The notes below the pieces were generated by a model, which was not told the origin of the DNA, made no database searches, and saw only the letters and a program-made list of their open reading frames with translations. Position numbers and translations under genes: made by a program. DNA of 64,000 bases, taken from positions 33,068,613-33,132,612 of the forward strand of contig OX439038.1 of NCBI GenBank assembly GCA_949317995.1, given 5' to 3'. This stretch comes from Acholoe squamosa. Taxonomy: Eukaryota; Annelida; Polychaeta; Phyllodocida; Polynoidae. Every line of letters starts with the position of its first letter. Position 1 is the first letter of the stretch. This document shows, one piece after another, positions 1 to 14,100 of the stretch.

Positions 1-1172
1 AATGCATCATTTGCTGCATTGTTATATCATGGATGCTGTTCCAAAGCATGTAACGTAAAGACATTAGTGTAAAACATCCTCTTATCTGGTAACATAAGGG
101 CCGGGGGTAATGTCCCTCCAAATTGATAAGCGCCATGACGGCTATTCAAGACGATATAGTACATAAAGCAGATATTTTGTTAGTAGCTCTTCATTTTATG
201 GAGGGCGGGGATGGGAGGTCTTAAGAGTGGTTGGTTAGGTTGGGTGGGGGGTCTCAGTTCACTACTAACATGCTCATATGCGGATCACGTTTACATCAAT
301 ACATGCCCTATCAACCAGACATTCATACATAGGACCACTCTAAAAGGAGAAACCAATGCCATGATTTGACCGTTTGTAATTCAGACTAAAGTGGCCTGCA
401 GACAAAATGGCACTCTTTTTTATTACCCATGGTTTTGTCCAGCATCTAAAACACTACTTGATTGGGTACCCTTGAACTGTGGTTCTTGAGCAGGACCCTG
501 AAGGAACAATTCATAATGACAACAAAGAAACAATTCTTTAAAGGGTCAACACTTTGACTATTACCCTTTACATGCGAGAAGGCTCAACTCAACCAGAACA
601 AAAAAAAAATCCTCCTCTTTTACCAGATTTATCACATCTTCGTGTTATATAAAATATCCCATACAACCAACTTATAACCCATGGTTAGTTGATGCAGACG
701 CGTATACAACGATATTTCTGGAACCATTAGTCCAGTCTGTTAGACTACAAACTGTTTCTAAGGTTTTCAATGCCTAGTCTTAACACAATACCTCAGAGAA
801 TATCCAAAATAATGCCCTTCATTGAAAATAACGAAAAACAACAAAAAGTCAAAACATGATTTTCTCATGCTAACTCACAATGATGAATCTATGAAGCATT
901 TTAAACAATAGATAGTCCCAACAATGGTATGACCAGGGGAAAGATAAGTATTGGAGTTTGTTTTAAATGTGAGGTAGATAGGTGTCATTGTTTTCACATT
1001 GTCCCGTTGTTCTGCGGTGCCTGACCGTTTGCATGATTTTTTTTATGACGATATGTGAACATACCACTGGCGTAGCCTCTTCTGCATTTGCATTATATCT
1101 GATTATCAATTTGGAATTGTCATACTTAATTTTCGATCTAAATTTACCCATATTTAAATGCCTTTAATATAT
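1..1172. other. intergenic, no gene seen
   Basis: No conserved reading frame, RNA gene or clear mobile element is visible; only short frames with no recognisable domain occur. The single notable feature is TTGTTTTCACATTGTCC at 988-1004, whose exact reverse complement lies at 4262-4278, just beyond the repeat array. Confidence 0.6.
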
Positions 1173-4100
1173 GGTGGTACCACCCTAAATATGCGCTGCG
1201 ACCCGAAAAAATCCACTATCGCTGACACTTGACAAAATATTTCAAATACTTAAATTTTCCTCAGAACTAAGCCAAATATACCAGATTGTAGACTTTGAAA
1301 TGGCAAAAATCATACACTAGGTCTGTCATAACAAAGTGCAATCAGATTTTTCGCAAATCGCCATGGAAACCACCGATGTGATTTTGTGGTCTGCCACCTG
1401 AGTCACTACACATCTATCATAGGTCCCTTTGGTCCGCAGTAAATGATCTAAATTATTTTCATTCTTTTCCAATCTTTTTTTAAAAATATTCTCCAAGCCT
1501 CCAGGATAATTTTAATGCCAATATATACACAGACAACCTGTTTAGAACCCATTTTATAGCCCTAGAAGTGAAAATTTGACTGTATTTAGTGCAGGACTTT
1601 TACCATTCTACCCGGAAGTGACCTGATTTAGGGTGGTACCACCTTAACAGAAAAGTTTGTTTTTTTGGTTGCCATGGTTACCACAAAATTCCTTCATAAA
1701 TACAATATTTTAAGTCCCTTTAGTCAGAAACAACCCTGAAATTCTGCCTAAAAACGACATTTTTTTGGTAATTTGGGCCTATTGAGACCATGGTCTGGTG
1801 TGCGCAGGCACAAATTGCTCAAAAAATGTCCCGTTTTAGGGTATCCATCTTCAATCGAATGTAGCGAAAAATCTGATTGCACTATGTCCTGTCAAATGTA
1901 CCTCCAAACGTGCCTCAAACCATCTATTTTATGCCAGAATATCCCACTTAAGTCTCAGGAAATTAGGAAAAGCAGTAGAAACAATAAAAATGCCCAATTA
2001 TGGTCATTTTTGAAGCCAAAATGGCTCTTTTGGGCCTAAATTGGGCATAACAAACAATGACAAGCTGTTATGTTGCCATGGCAACCAATAACAAACAATA
2101 GAATTCTGATCAATTAGGCACCCTATCTATTGCTTGAACCCATACCTTGATATCCAGTGTCAGAGCTGACATGTACCTTGTTAAAAATGTACCCATTTCT
2201 TCAAATTTTGCTAAGAACTGGAAATTCCCCTGATATACCCTCGATGGCCTGAACAGTAAAAAGCCAGTCTTGGGGCCTATATTCAATGAAAATCATGCGA
2301 TTTTAGGGTCAAATCAAAGCAAATCTACAGTTTAACACCTCATTATCCATGTAGGACAGGGCCTAAACACTAATAAGTAATGATGATTTTAAAAAAAATA
2401 GGGTTAAGGGGAAAAAAATGGCACAGATTTCTGCTGATCCTTGCATAATCCCATCCCCTGTTAAGGTGGTACCACCCTAAATATGCGCTGCGACCCGAAA
2501 AAATCCACTATCGCTGACACTTGACAAAATATTTCAAATACTTAAAATTTCCTCAGAACTAAGCCAAATATACCAGATTGTAGCCTTTGAAATGGCAAAA
2601 ATCATACACTAGGTCTGTCATAACAAAGTGCAATCAGATTTTTCGCAAATCGCCATGGAATCCACCGATGTGATTTTGTGGTCTGCCACCTGAGTCACTA
2701 CACATCTATCATAGGTCCCTTTGGTCCGCAGTAAATGATCTAAATTATTTTCATTCTTTTCCAATCTTTTTTTAAAAATATTCTCCAAGCCTCCAGGATA
2801 ATTTTAATGCCAATATATACACAGACAACCTGTTTAGAACCCATTTTATAGCCCTAGAAGTGAAAATTTGACTGTATTTAGTGCAGGACTTTTACCATTC
2901 TACCCGGAAGTGACCTGATTTAGGGTGGTACCACCTTAACAGAAAAGTTTGTTTTTTTGGTTGCCATGGTTACCACAAAATTCCTTCATAAATACAATAT
3001 TTTAAGTCCCTTTAGTCAGAAACAACCCTGAAATTCTGCCTAAAAACGACATTTTTTTGGTAATTTGGGCCTATTGAGACCATGGTCTGGTGTGCGCAGG
3101 CACAAATTGCTCAAAAAATGTCCCGTTTTAGGGTATCCATCTTCAATCGAATGTAGCGAAAAATCTGATTGCACTATGTCCTGTCAAATGTACCTCCAAA
3201 CGTGCCTCAAACCATCTATTTTATGCCAGAATATCCCACTTAAGTCTCAGGAAATTAGGGAAAGCAGTAGAAACAATAAAAATGCCCAATTATGGTCATT
3301 TTTGAAGCCAAAATGGCTCTTTTGGGCCTAAATTGGGCATAACAAACAATGACAAGCTGTTATGTTGCCATGGCAACCAATAACAAACAATAGAATTCTG
3401 ATCAATTAGGCACCCTATCTATTGCTTGAACCCATACCTTGATATCCAGTGTCAGAGCTGACATGTACCTTGTTAAAAATGTACCCATTTCTTCAAATTT
3501 TGCTAAGAACTGGAAATTCCCCTGATATACCCTCGATGGCCTGAACAGTAAAAAGCCAGTCTTGGGGCCTATATTCAATGAAAATCATGCGATTTTAGGG
3601 TCAAATCAAAGCAAATCTACAGTTTAACACCTCATTATCCATGTAGGACAGGGCCTAAACACTAATAAGTAATGATGATTTTAAAAAAAATAGGGTTAAG
3701 GGGAAAAAAATGGCACAGATTTCTGCTGATCCTTGCATAATCCCATCCCCTGTTAAGGTGGTACCACCCTAAATATGCGCTGCGACCCGAAAAAATCCAC
3801 TATCGCTGACACTTGACAAAATATTTCAAATACTTAAAATTTCCTCAGAACTAAGCCAAATATACCAGATTGTAGCCTTTGAAATGGCAAAAATCATACA
3901 CTAGGTCTGTCATAACAAAGTGCAATCAGATTTTTCGCAAATCGCCATGGAATCCACCGATGTGATTTTGTGGTCTGCCACCTGAGTCACTACACATCTA
4001 TCATAGGTCCCTTTGGTCCGCAGTAAATGATCTAAATTATTTTCATTCTTTTCCAATCTTTTTTTAAAAATATTCTCCAAGCCTCCAGGATAATTTTAAT

Positions 4101-4227
4101 GCCAATATATACACAGACAACCTGTTTAGAACCCATTTTATAGCCCTAGAAGTGAAAATTTGACTGTATTTAGTGCAGGACTTTTACCATTCTACCCGGA
4201 AGTGACCTGATTTAGGGTGGTACCACC
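1173..4227. repeat. A-B-A-B-A array of inverted-repeat units, 1292-bp period
   Basis: The array has a period of exactly 1292 bp: the palindrome GGTGGTACCACC followed by CTAAAT recurs at 1173, 2465 and 3757. Unit A (1173-1643, 2465-2935, 3757-4227; 471 bp) begins GGTGGTACCACCCTAAAT and ends with its perfect reverse complement. Unit B (1632-2476 and 2924-3768; about 845 bp) lies between A units and has its own terminal inverted repeat, GGTGGTACCACCTTAACAG. A and B share the 12-bp palindrome at every junction. The copies differ at only a few sites; A2 and A3 agree at three sites where A1 differs. The ends look like a TIR element (ATAT on both flanks), and the period looks like tandem amplification. 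The 88-codon frames in each B unit are not conserved coding sequence as far as I can tell. Confidence 0.9.
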
Positions 4228-5137
4228 ATATTCTATTACTTCCTCGATACATACCCGCATAGGACAATGTGAAAACAAATCATAAATTCAACTTCACTCC
4301 GACTTACGCGATTTTCACACATACAAATAAAAATTCAACTGTCAAGTACCTGTGACCCGTATCAATTACACCTCAAATTAATTTGTCAATTTCTGACAGC
4401 TGACACTCATAGTTATGGAATTTGTTATTTTGTACTCAAAGTTGGGGGTGTGCGTTCTTTGAGGTACATATGAAATATTATATTGTATAGAACAGTACTC
4501 AAAATCAAAATATGACCCCAGATGTACCCTTCAGTATCAGACGGAGTTTGGGCTGGGAGGGTCTTATACAGATTACATTATAATACGTATGTTTATATTC
4601 TGTTCCCAACCAATTTTTACCGTGGTCCATGTATTCCGGATTTGATGGTCCGCCTACACTTTCAGTGCTTTTATGGCATATGTTATGGCATTTGGAGGAA
4701 GCGAACATAAGTGCATCGCATGCTTAAGCACTGGATAAATAAGTATCAGTTAGTTTTAGGAAACTTTTTTTCCTTTCAATGACATGTGTATAACAATGGG
4801 CACCTTGTTTGTGGTAGTTACCCTGGTGATTTATCACACCAACTTAATTTCAGTAATCGTTCCTCATTTTTCACATTCGTATATCCTCCACCCCATCCAC
4901 AATTTTGATTCTCTGTGGCTTTGGAGATAAATATACCATATTCTAAGATAGGAAATTAGTCTATCCTATACTCACACAACATATTTTCAACACACACGCA
5001 TGCCTCTACCTTCTGATTCTTATACATTCAAATAACCACAGGGTTTATAACCCAATTTGTTAATGCTACCCCTAACTGTACTTTTAAAATATATGATCAT
5101 AGCCATTGCTATATCCCTAGAACTCCGGGACAATTCA
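4228..5137. other. 3' flank of gigaxonin, no gene seen
   Basis: AT-rich spacer between the repeat array and the last gigaxonin exon. It should include the 3' UTR of the minus-strand gene. I see no other gene or repeat apart from the 17-bp inverted partner at 4262-4278. Confidence 0.5.
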
Positions 5138-8100
5138 TCATGTGAGGTCTGCAAAGGTTAATTTGCACTGGCTCCACAAATGGCTATAGATGACGGAGTT
5201 GGCCATCTTGAGCATGCAGGCTTGCATACCGCGCTGGTTATCTGGGTGGTTCTGGGTGATCCCGCGCCAAGTGTTGGTGCCCGGGTGATATGCACGCACA
5301 CAGTTGTATTTGCCTCCAATATCCAGATCTCCTACAATCACAATCTCTTCATTGTACAACATGACAGCGTCAATGTGTGACGTCTCCGTCATGGTACACA
5401 TACCCATGTCACGACTGCGTGCTTGCCACAGTTTATCCTCAGTCGAGTATATTTCAGTCCCACAGAATTTCATCCCAGTACCAGAATGCATTGCACTTGG
5501 GCACTCAAGCCTGCGTAGTCCACCAAAAACAAAGATCTGATCTCCAAGACCAATGGCTCGGGCATCAAACCTCCGCTCTTTCATTGGAGAAACGGATGTC
5601 CAGGTTTCTGATTTGGGGTCAAAGCATTCAACAGCTTCATAGAGTTTGCCCATAATACCACCTGCTATAACGTATAGCTTCTTGTTGGCTACTGCGTAGG
5701 CTGACCAGGCACGTTTGAGATTCATATCCGGTAGGGGCCGCCATTTGTTTGCATAGATGTTATACTCCTCACAGCTGACTAGCGGGTCTGACATGTCATT
5801 GCTGCCCCCTAAGGCATAGATACGGTCATCAATACAGACCATACCAAATCCAACTCGTGCATGGAACATGGGATGGATTGGGGTCCATTTGTCTGTTGTG
5901 GGATCATAACGCTCGCCGGAGTTCAGAATCCGTCCAGAGTTATCACGACCACCAATCGCATACAGAAAACCACCTGGTGAAAAAGAAAATTTTTATTTAA
6001 GAAACACATGAGTTATACTACAATGTTTAAGTCTGTTCCAAAGGCACAAGTTCTGATTGACTTCCATGTACAATGGCCCTGACTTATATATACAGTCTAT
6101 GCATATAATAAGTGCCCCTGTAGGGGTTAATGGTCACTGGTGCTGGCAGGCTCGAAGACAATCTGTTTGTTTGTTTCAAGGTGAGAAGTAACTAACCCTT
6201 TAAGATAAACAAAGTAAATTAATGCATTATACCAGCCTTATGGTAATGAAGCCTATGTATAGTTGAACATTATATGTAGGTGGCCTGTTAAATGATTGAG
6301 GGTTACTAGGAGGTGTGACATCAATACTCTGTTCCTATGGCTAAATAACCTGCTGTTAGACCTCAGAATATAGCCTGTCTGCACCATAGCTTATAGAGGC
6401 TTCACTGTCCTATAATGTACCACCTATGCAATGTTAATGAAGACATTGTATCGGCAAAAAATTGTATGGTTTAGATAGAAGTAAGTATCTGATTGACGTC
6501 TAGTCAATCAGATAAAAATGAATCATACACAAATACACAAGATGACGTTGTCCATGTTGTCCTTTTAGAAACAGCATCAGTTTTACGGGCGTTTAATACA
6601 ATTTCTCTCATCTAATTTTGCTTCTTTTCTGCAAACATTAACCAATACGCAGTGTACATATACACATATCGACCCGATTAATTATCTACTGGAATATGTA
6701 TTGTGTAAAGGCAGATAGGCTGATAGCAGCCTACACCATAGATCAGAAATGATATCTCTTACCGGCTTCAACTAGTCCATGACCAATACGTGCATGCTGC
6801 ATTGGGGCCACGTTGATCCAGGGGCGGCACCGTGGTTCACTTCCACTATGTGGTGGTATACAACGTACACTGTTCTTGATCTCTACAATGTTGCCATCAC
6901 TGAAAAATATTGGACGGAGTTTAGACTCAGAAGATTTGCCTGTCTGTAGAATGGACTGTGGGTGTTGTAGAAGACCCGCAACCTCTGTGGCGAAACATCT
7001 TACGTTTAAGAGTAATGCTTTGCAGCGTTGCTTAATACATGACATCGGCATTTGTTGACATAGAATCTTAATGGTTTATCAGCCTGAAGGCTGAATTTGG
7101 GCTAAATTTCACATTCCTATATCTAGCGGCCATATATCTTTGTATCTTTTAACGGGTAAAGGTATGCACTGGTCAAAATGTCATGACGAAAGATCGTCAT
7201 GGCCGTGAGGAGAACACCTGCAGCGGACTGCTCAGGCGGGACCCTCCCCTCACATGTCCCACAGACCTTTCGTCGCCATGCCAGCCTTCCTCCCGGGACC
7301 GATCGTCTCCCTATACGCTCGCCATATTGGATTTTTTTCGCCCTTGCTGGCGAAAATGATATTCAGGAGGCCTTGAATAAGGATCTAATCTAACAGTGTA
7401 CAGACCAGCGCTTTTACTAACCTGTTATTAAACCATTTTGGTGCTACACATGTACTCCTCCCTAGCTGTCCGCCATATTTCTACTGTCTGCAGTTCTGTT
7501 CAGTGCCAATCTCTAAAGCACACACCTATAGCTATGGGAGTTTGGTACCAGCTTGCACCACCTCTCGTCAATTCTCGCAATATCTGACAAGACATTGTGA
7601 GACTTGAAAGGGGCTGAATCCAAGCATCTTACCAGAAAAATGTTACTTTCTTACCATATTTTCTATAATAATAGACTGTTTGGCAAAGAAATATAAGGTT
7701 TTAAAGGAGCACCAACATGTCCCCCTTCAATTCCACATGAGAAGAGGGGATGGCTTACATTTCTTAGTTTTGAGGCAGATTGTGTGAGCAATACCATCAA
7801 GCTTCCATATATGATGTCACAGGCTTTTGGGCCATACCGGAAACGCGGCTCCGCCACGTTAACAAAGTTCTTGACAACACTAGGATTGTCACATAGAAAC
7901 TAGACTACTCTCTATGCATTTTTCAATTTTCTTCTCTTTTAAACTGATTTCAAAATTTCCAAAAATCAAACCGTGGAAGTTTCTGATGCTTATCAAAACC
8001 TAAGATATCTATTTGTCTTACGTCTCTGATGGTCCTTCCCCGCCTGTGACAATGATCATGTTTGTGTACCCACGCTGCTTTGGTGTTTTATCCTCACGTC

Positions 8101-11100
8101 TCAGTTGTAAGATTGTTGATTCCAGGGCACATCGTCGTATAAGCTCATCAGCTATCACAAACTCCTGAAAGGGTACAAGTTTGTGTTCTTGAACCAACTA
8201 CAACATGATAAGACCACACTGAATACAGATAAGTAATGCCATCAATTATTATTAGACACAAGGTGCATCCCGTATATGATTACTTCTGGAGAATCTGGGG
8301 CTTGAAAATACCCCAATCATTAGCATTATCATCAGATGAAATACCTCATATAAGATACGCACCATATACGGTGATTTATACAGGGTACCTGAAGATGCCT
8401 GTTAATTAAAGCTGCATAAAAACTTGAAATATATTCATTTTTTAGACTGGTATTCTACGGTCACAAGAGCTATGTTCTGGAGGCTTGACTACCTAGTCCT
8501 GCCACATGGATTAGTCAACAGTATCTACCCGTAGATAAGCAATGCCGCTTCCCACCAAAAAGGAGAGAACAGCCCCAAGTTTGAGAGAAACCTATAAGCT
8601 GCACCTGGGGCACCAGTACTGTCCTATAGTGTCAAAAACTCTCATGCCACACTAGGAGCATAGGCGGACCTTATAATCTGCACCTGTAAGCTGGTTCTTG
8701 TATACTATAAACCGCAGCTTATTCCGAGGGTGGCACCGACCTGTCTAGCTGAAGCTGGTAACCAACATGTGCCTTTCACTGGTTTCAGGGGTCAGTTATG
8801 TAATACCTGGTGAGAATCCACTCTGTCCCACCCTACACAATAAATGACTATTATGACTCATTAAATACCACATGGTGGCTTGAAAATATCAATTACAGCA
8901 TCAAGGGTATGGTTAGTGTAGGATATCACTCATTACACCTCCAGGTGTGAAAAGTCACCCATGCAGAGAGTGGCCTCTTGACCCCTGAAGGTGGCAAATC
9001 TCGCGAGAATGCATGTTAATTAGGCCTGAGCTGGTGGCTGCAGTAAGGCACACCTGTAGGGACTGCCTGTATGGTACTAGCATCCACAGTGCAATATGCA
9101 TCCTCGGTATAGGAGGGAATTTACTGTGTACACAGCTATTACGGATCCACAACCCGCTTCATTGCTATACACCTACCTGTAGGTAGCGTTCATCCAGCAG
9201 TCCCATGTGCACACATGACACAAGTAGGTCCTTGAGATGCTCCACACGCCGCTCCACGTCATGACGCACCCAGCGCATCGCGCAGTCAAAGATGGCGTCC
9301 TCTGTCTGTACCAGGAGACTGTTCCTGCCCAAGATCTCCTTCACCTTATCCACAGGCAACTGCATGAACTCCTCCGCAAAACTCACATGGCTGAATTAAA
9401 CATGATTCATGAAATGAACATGATTATTTAGGTTTTTATGAACTATCCTTTCACGTTGTTTTCAACAGTTATGTACCAGTCACTTTATATAGCGTAAGTT
9501 CCGAACATTCAAATACTTTGTAATATCGCTCTACAAGGTGGTCGTTATTTGACTATGGGACCCTTTTCAAAGTAAATACCTGTGCTTTACAATGTATAAA
9601 AGTAGATCAGAAATGTCTGAGAGTTTAAGAAAAAACGAGTACATAACTTCCAGCAATTTACACACTGATTACATTTATAACATAAGTAGTCATTGACCTT
9701 ACATTGAAACCATTGCACATGTACATGTAGAAGAATGAGCTACTTAAAGGTCCTGTTATAATGGCATCCCTGGATACTTACTTAAAGTGCTCGTCCATGT
9801 AATTGGTGGCGGCATGGTAGACTCTTGGGCAGGCAAACCGCTCAGCAAACTCTCGGATACCCAGACAATTAGGCACAGATATGCACTGCTCGAGGTATTC
9901 ACAACATACTTCTTTAAGATCTGCCATCAAAAAGATGTCAGCAGCCTGTAATCAAACAGAATCGACAATTAATGTTTTACCTACACTGGCGAGCCTCCTA
10001 TTTCTTCTTCAAGGACGAGAAGACCTACATATGCAATTTAAACTATCGTAACAGGGCTTGGCAAATCAGTTTGGAGACACTGTGCCCACTGGGCACAAGG
10101 GCAAAAAAATGTTGTGCCCAGAAGACAAGCTCTATGTCCAGCATCTTTGCTTTCTATACTCAAACCTTGGTGGTGGCATTAAAGTGCTAATTGCATGATT
10201 GCCAGCGCAGAACCAATTAAAAAGTTTTATCTAACAAATAAGGATGGTGATGGGCACAAATGCACTCGGGAATTGTGTTGCAGTGTAGTGGAATAAGCAT
10301 AAACCATGTCAATAAACAAAGGATAATACCATTTGGACAGCTGTGCCCATTGGGCACAACTTGAATTTTTTTCTGTGCCTACTGAATTTTTTTTTGAGTC
10401 TCTGGCATTGAGCACAGGGATTTGTCGAGCCCTGCCATAATCTCCCGCGTATAAGGCGCGTCTTGTACGCGAACCAGATCTGAAGTGCGTCTTTCCTTAG
10501 TTGGGGGTGAGCCTTATACACCGGGTATGGTATATACTAATTGAGAAATGAGTGACGAATTTTATCTCACCTCGTGCCTTCCTTGCGGCCGACACTCAAG
10601 GGTGAGAGGTCCCGCGGGTTGTATCCACACCGAAGTGAGATTACCCTTGATGCGTTGCATGCCCGGACCCTAGTCTAATGGGGAGGGGGGATGATGGTGA
10701 CCGCATCTATGGGAAGGTAGAAATCACGCCCCTACACATTTACCGAGGCAATGGTTCTTTAACATCCGTCACTACATAGGCATAGTGAGAGATGGACAGG
10801 CCTGTTTCAAGTCATTTGTCTGCCATGACCGCCGAGAGACTTTCCAGCACAGCCTAGCCAGAGCAGGGAGGAACTCAAACGACACCTTACGGCGATGTTT
10901 GGAACCACCACTATGCCCCGGCCGGGCCGGGAACCGAACCCACGACCTTACGGCCTGTGAGCGGACGCGCTACCGACTGCGCCACGCCTCCCGACTTTGA
11001 GAAATGTCACCAGAATTACTCATATAATTTTTTGAGTGCCACAATTGAGGTGTGAATAGAAGTAAATCTTGACTCTAGCATTGTATCATGAGTTTTTCTC

Positions 11101-14100
11101 TCCATTTGAGCAATCCAACAATGTTATGGCATGTAAGGGAATGTAAATAAATCATCAGATTATCTCTACATAGTTTGAAGACCTTTTCAGTGATCTAGGT
11201 TCATCTAGATGCACTCCATTTATTTAGCAAGTGCATAGTAGCACCTAGTGTCAATACTAGGAATCACTCCTAAAATTGACACTAGGTGAAGCCACTGTGC
11301 AATTTTGATATAAGGTCAAACAGTGGCCTTATGGTCACGGGGAACTAAATCCATTTCCTCTATAGCGAAACACACAAAAACAGCTGGCTAAAATGTTTGT
11401 TGGTAAAGTTTCAACCATAGCACAAATAACTCATCCCTTATACACAATGTGACAGAATGTTGGATAGGCTTAACCCTGAAAATCTTAAAAGATTTAATGT
11501 GTGATATATATCACATATGGCCCAGGGTCTACTACCCCTCCCCAATATAAAAATTGGGCGTTGTGCATTGAAGCACAGAAGGCTCAGGGTAGGTACCATA
11601 AAACCCTCTATCAACCCTGTAGGGTCACAGGAATCAGCACTTGCGAAATATTGACTAATTACTTACAAATAGAGACTATTATCTATACATGTACTGACAC
11701 CAGTCTGGCATAATCTTCTCTTACTAAACCCCTTGGACTGCTGGTCCCCTGGTGTGCTGGCCCCCCGGACACCTGGCCACTTGGCCCCCGGACACCTGGC
11801 CCCCTGGACACCCAGCCCCCACAGAAAACTTTATCCTTAGCATGCTTAGTTTATCGCTCAGTCCCCATTATGTTATGTGTATAGCTTGGACACTGTAAAC
11901 ATTGCCTGCTGAAAAAAAGTGTCTCACTTGGTGATTACCCATAGGACTCCATGTGCTAATTTCATCGCCAAAATCTATCAGACCCATAGACCCAATAGTT
12001 AAAGAACTTGTAGTCAGTATAGCTCCCAAAAACATGACATAAGTACAGTAGCTTTTTTCATAGAGAAAGACATCACTCACCATAAAGGACAAAATGTTGT
12101 CTGATAGATGAGATTTGAAACTTTCCTTTGGCTTTTGAAAAATGTGTAAACTAACAGTATATCACTGAATGATTACCCCCCTTAAGTTGGTGATTACAAA
12201 TTTGTGGATCTGACTGAAAACCCGGCTCCAATAGCCCAGGGGATACCCTGGGCAAATAAGGGAATGATATGTGCAGTGAGTACCATTCTACCCTATTTTG
12301 GGCCTAAAAATCTCCATTGGCCAGATTAACTTTTGCATGCCTCATAAAATCCCCAAGCCCTGGCATAATATAAAAACACACCTACTATTCCATTTATCAA
12401 CTATTTGGGAACACCTGTAATTTTTTTTCATAATTTTACCAATATTTCTTCTATCTAATTCTAAACCAATCAGTAGCCAGAACACCTTTCAGTGCAGGCC
12501 TGAATACCATATGACTTTCGAGAGGGCAGCATTTACTTCCACGTGACCTTATGCTATAATACTTAAGCTCCCATCCCACAATACCAGTACCTGCTGTAGG
12601 GTGCTCATAGCTTTTCATGCTCTCTCACATTTGTTCACATCTCATTTGTGGCTTTCTAAACATCATAATTTCTAAGGTGTACTTTAGACGTGGGCCAGGC
12701 ATAAGGTGCGCCTTGTACATGGATAGCCATTGCTGAATAACAGGTGCACCTTATACACAGGTTTTTCAAGATATTGATCCAGAAGGGGTAGGTGCGTCTT
12801 CTATGTGAACCTGACCTTCCAAAGTTAAGGGTGCGCCTTACACGCGAGCTGCGCCTTATATGCGCGAGATTAAGGTGCTGAGGTCTAATAATTCATTTGG
12901 GCTTACCAATCGAAATTTAAGACTATAAGCCATATTAGATATATGCGATTAATTATTAACATATTTTTCCAGAACCCACCCAGTGTTCTCCCCCCTTTTT
13001 TCTTTTACATTTTTTTACAAGGCAAATGAACCGAGAGAGCATGACAATGTAATCATTCTCCATGTACACTAACGCCACCAATCAATAATATATCTCTCCA
13101 ACGGACCCTTACTCGGTGGGGAATTCTCAAACAATATTTTAAAAGTATATGACTTTTGTACCTGTAATATGTCCTGTATGTTCTCCTCACAGAGGGTTAT
13201 TACAGACGTGTAGATGTAGTCCAGGATCTGCTCAAACGCCTGCACGTTCAGGTTGTCAAGGTGCACCACCGCCTTCACCGACCTGTCCTCAGTCGGGTGG
13301 TCATAGCTGTACAACGCTCTGCAAATAGGCCGAAAGGGTACATTTTATTCAAGGACATTTCCCCCCTTTTCTTTACATGTACACCATATATCGTCTGATT
13401 GGTGTAGTATTGTACCATATGTCTTTATGGTATGATCATTTGACTGAGAGTGTTTTGTAATCTATGCTGTGTACTAGTATGCAATAACTTTGGGAAGTAC
13501 TTGGATTGAGGTACGTAAATATGTTGTTTATACATGTAGTGCATGAAGAACGTAGGGAGGATAACTAATCTAGGTGATATGTCTATCGTCACAGCCCAAG
13601 GTGTGCTAGGGGCAAAACAATGGGCGTGGTCATGCAGTGTCAAGTACAATACTTTTCACTGTATATGCAGCAAAAACCGGCTTATTTTTCATCCTCGTGT
13701 ATAAGCAACACCCTGCAGTTGGGAGAAATCCTGTAGGTTCCCGTTACGACGTGTTCACTTCTAATATATTTTGTATTAGAAATATCTTGTTATCTATATG
13801 TTTATTGTAGTCATATCAAGAGGACTTCTAAGTTCTTGACCCGATTCAGCCCCTCTTGACATGATAGAGCTCCCTCTCTGTATCAGTGATCATTTTTTGT
13901 ACATAGACTGCTAAGTCGTAAGACCTGGCCCAAGTAATCCAAAGGTGATCATAAGGTATTTACTTGATTTTGATTTGGAGTAAAATGGGAACGAATTCAC
14001 CCAGAATGGCAATGAAAACAGAACTACCTTTTGAAAACCCACAATAGAAGTGTTAAGGTTCATATACTCTGATACTTGACTGTTACTTCTGGCCTATGCA

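Noticed and set aside
1773..3331. Two identical 88-codon frames (1773-2039, 3065-3331)
   Set aside because: They lie in the two B units of the repeat array, so their identity reflects DNA duplication. No domain, and one copy differs by a change that has no sign of codon selection.
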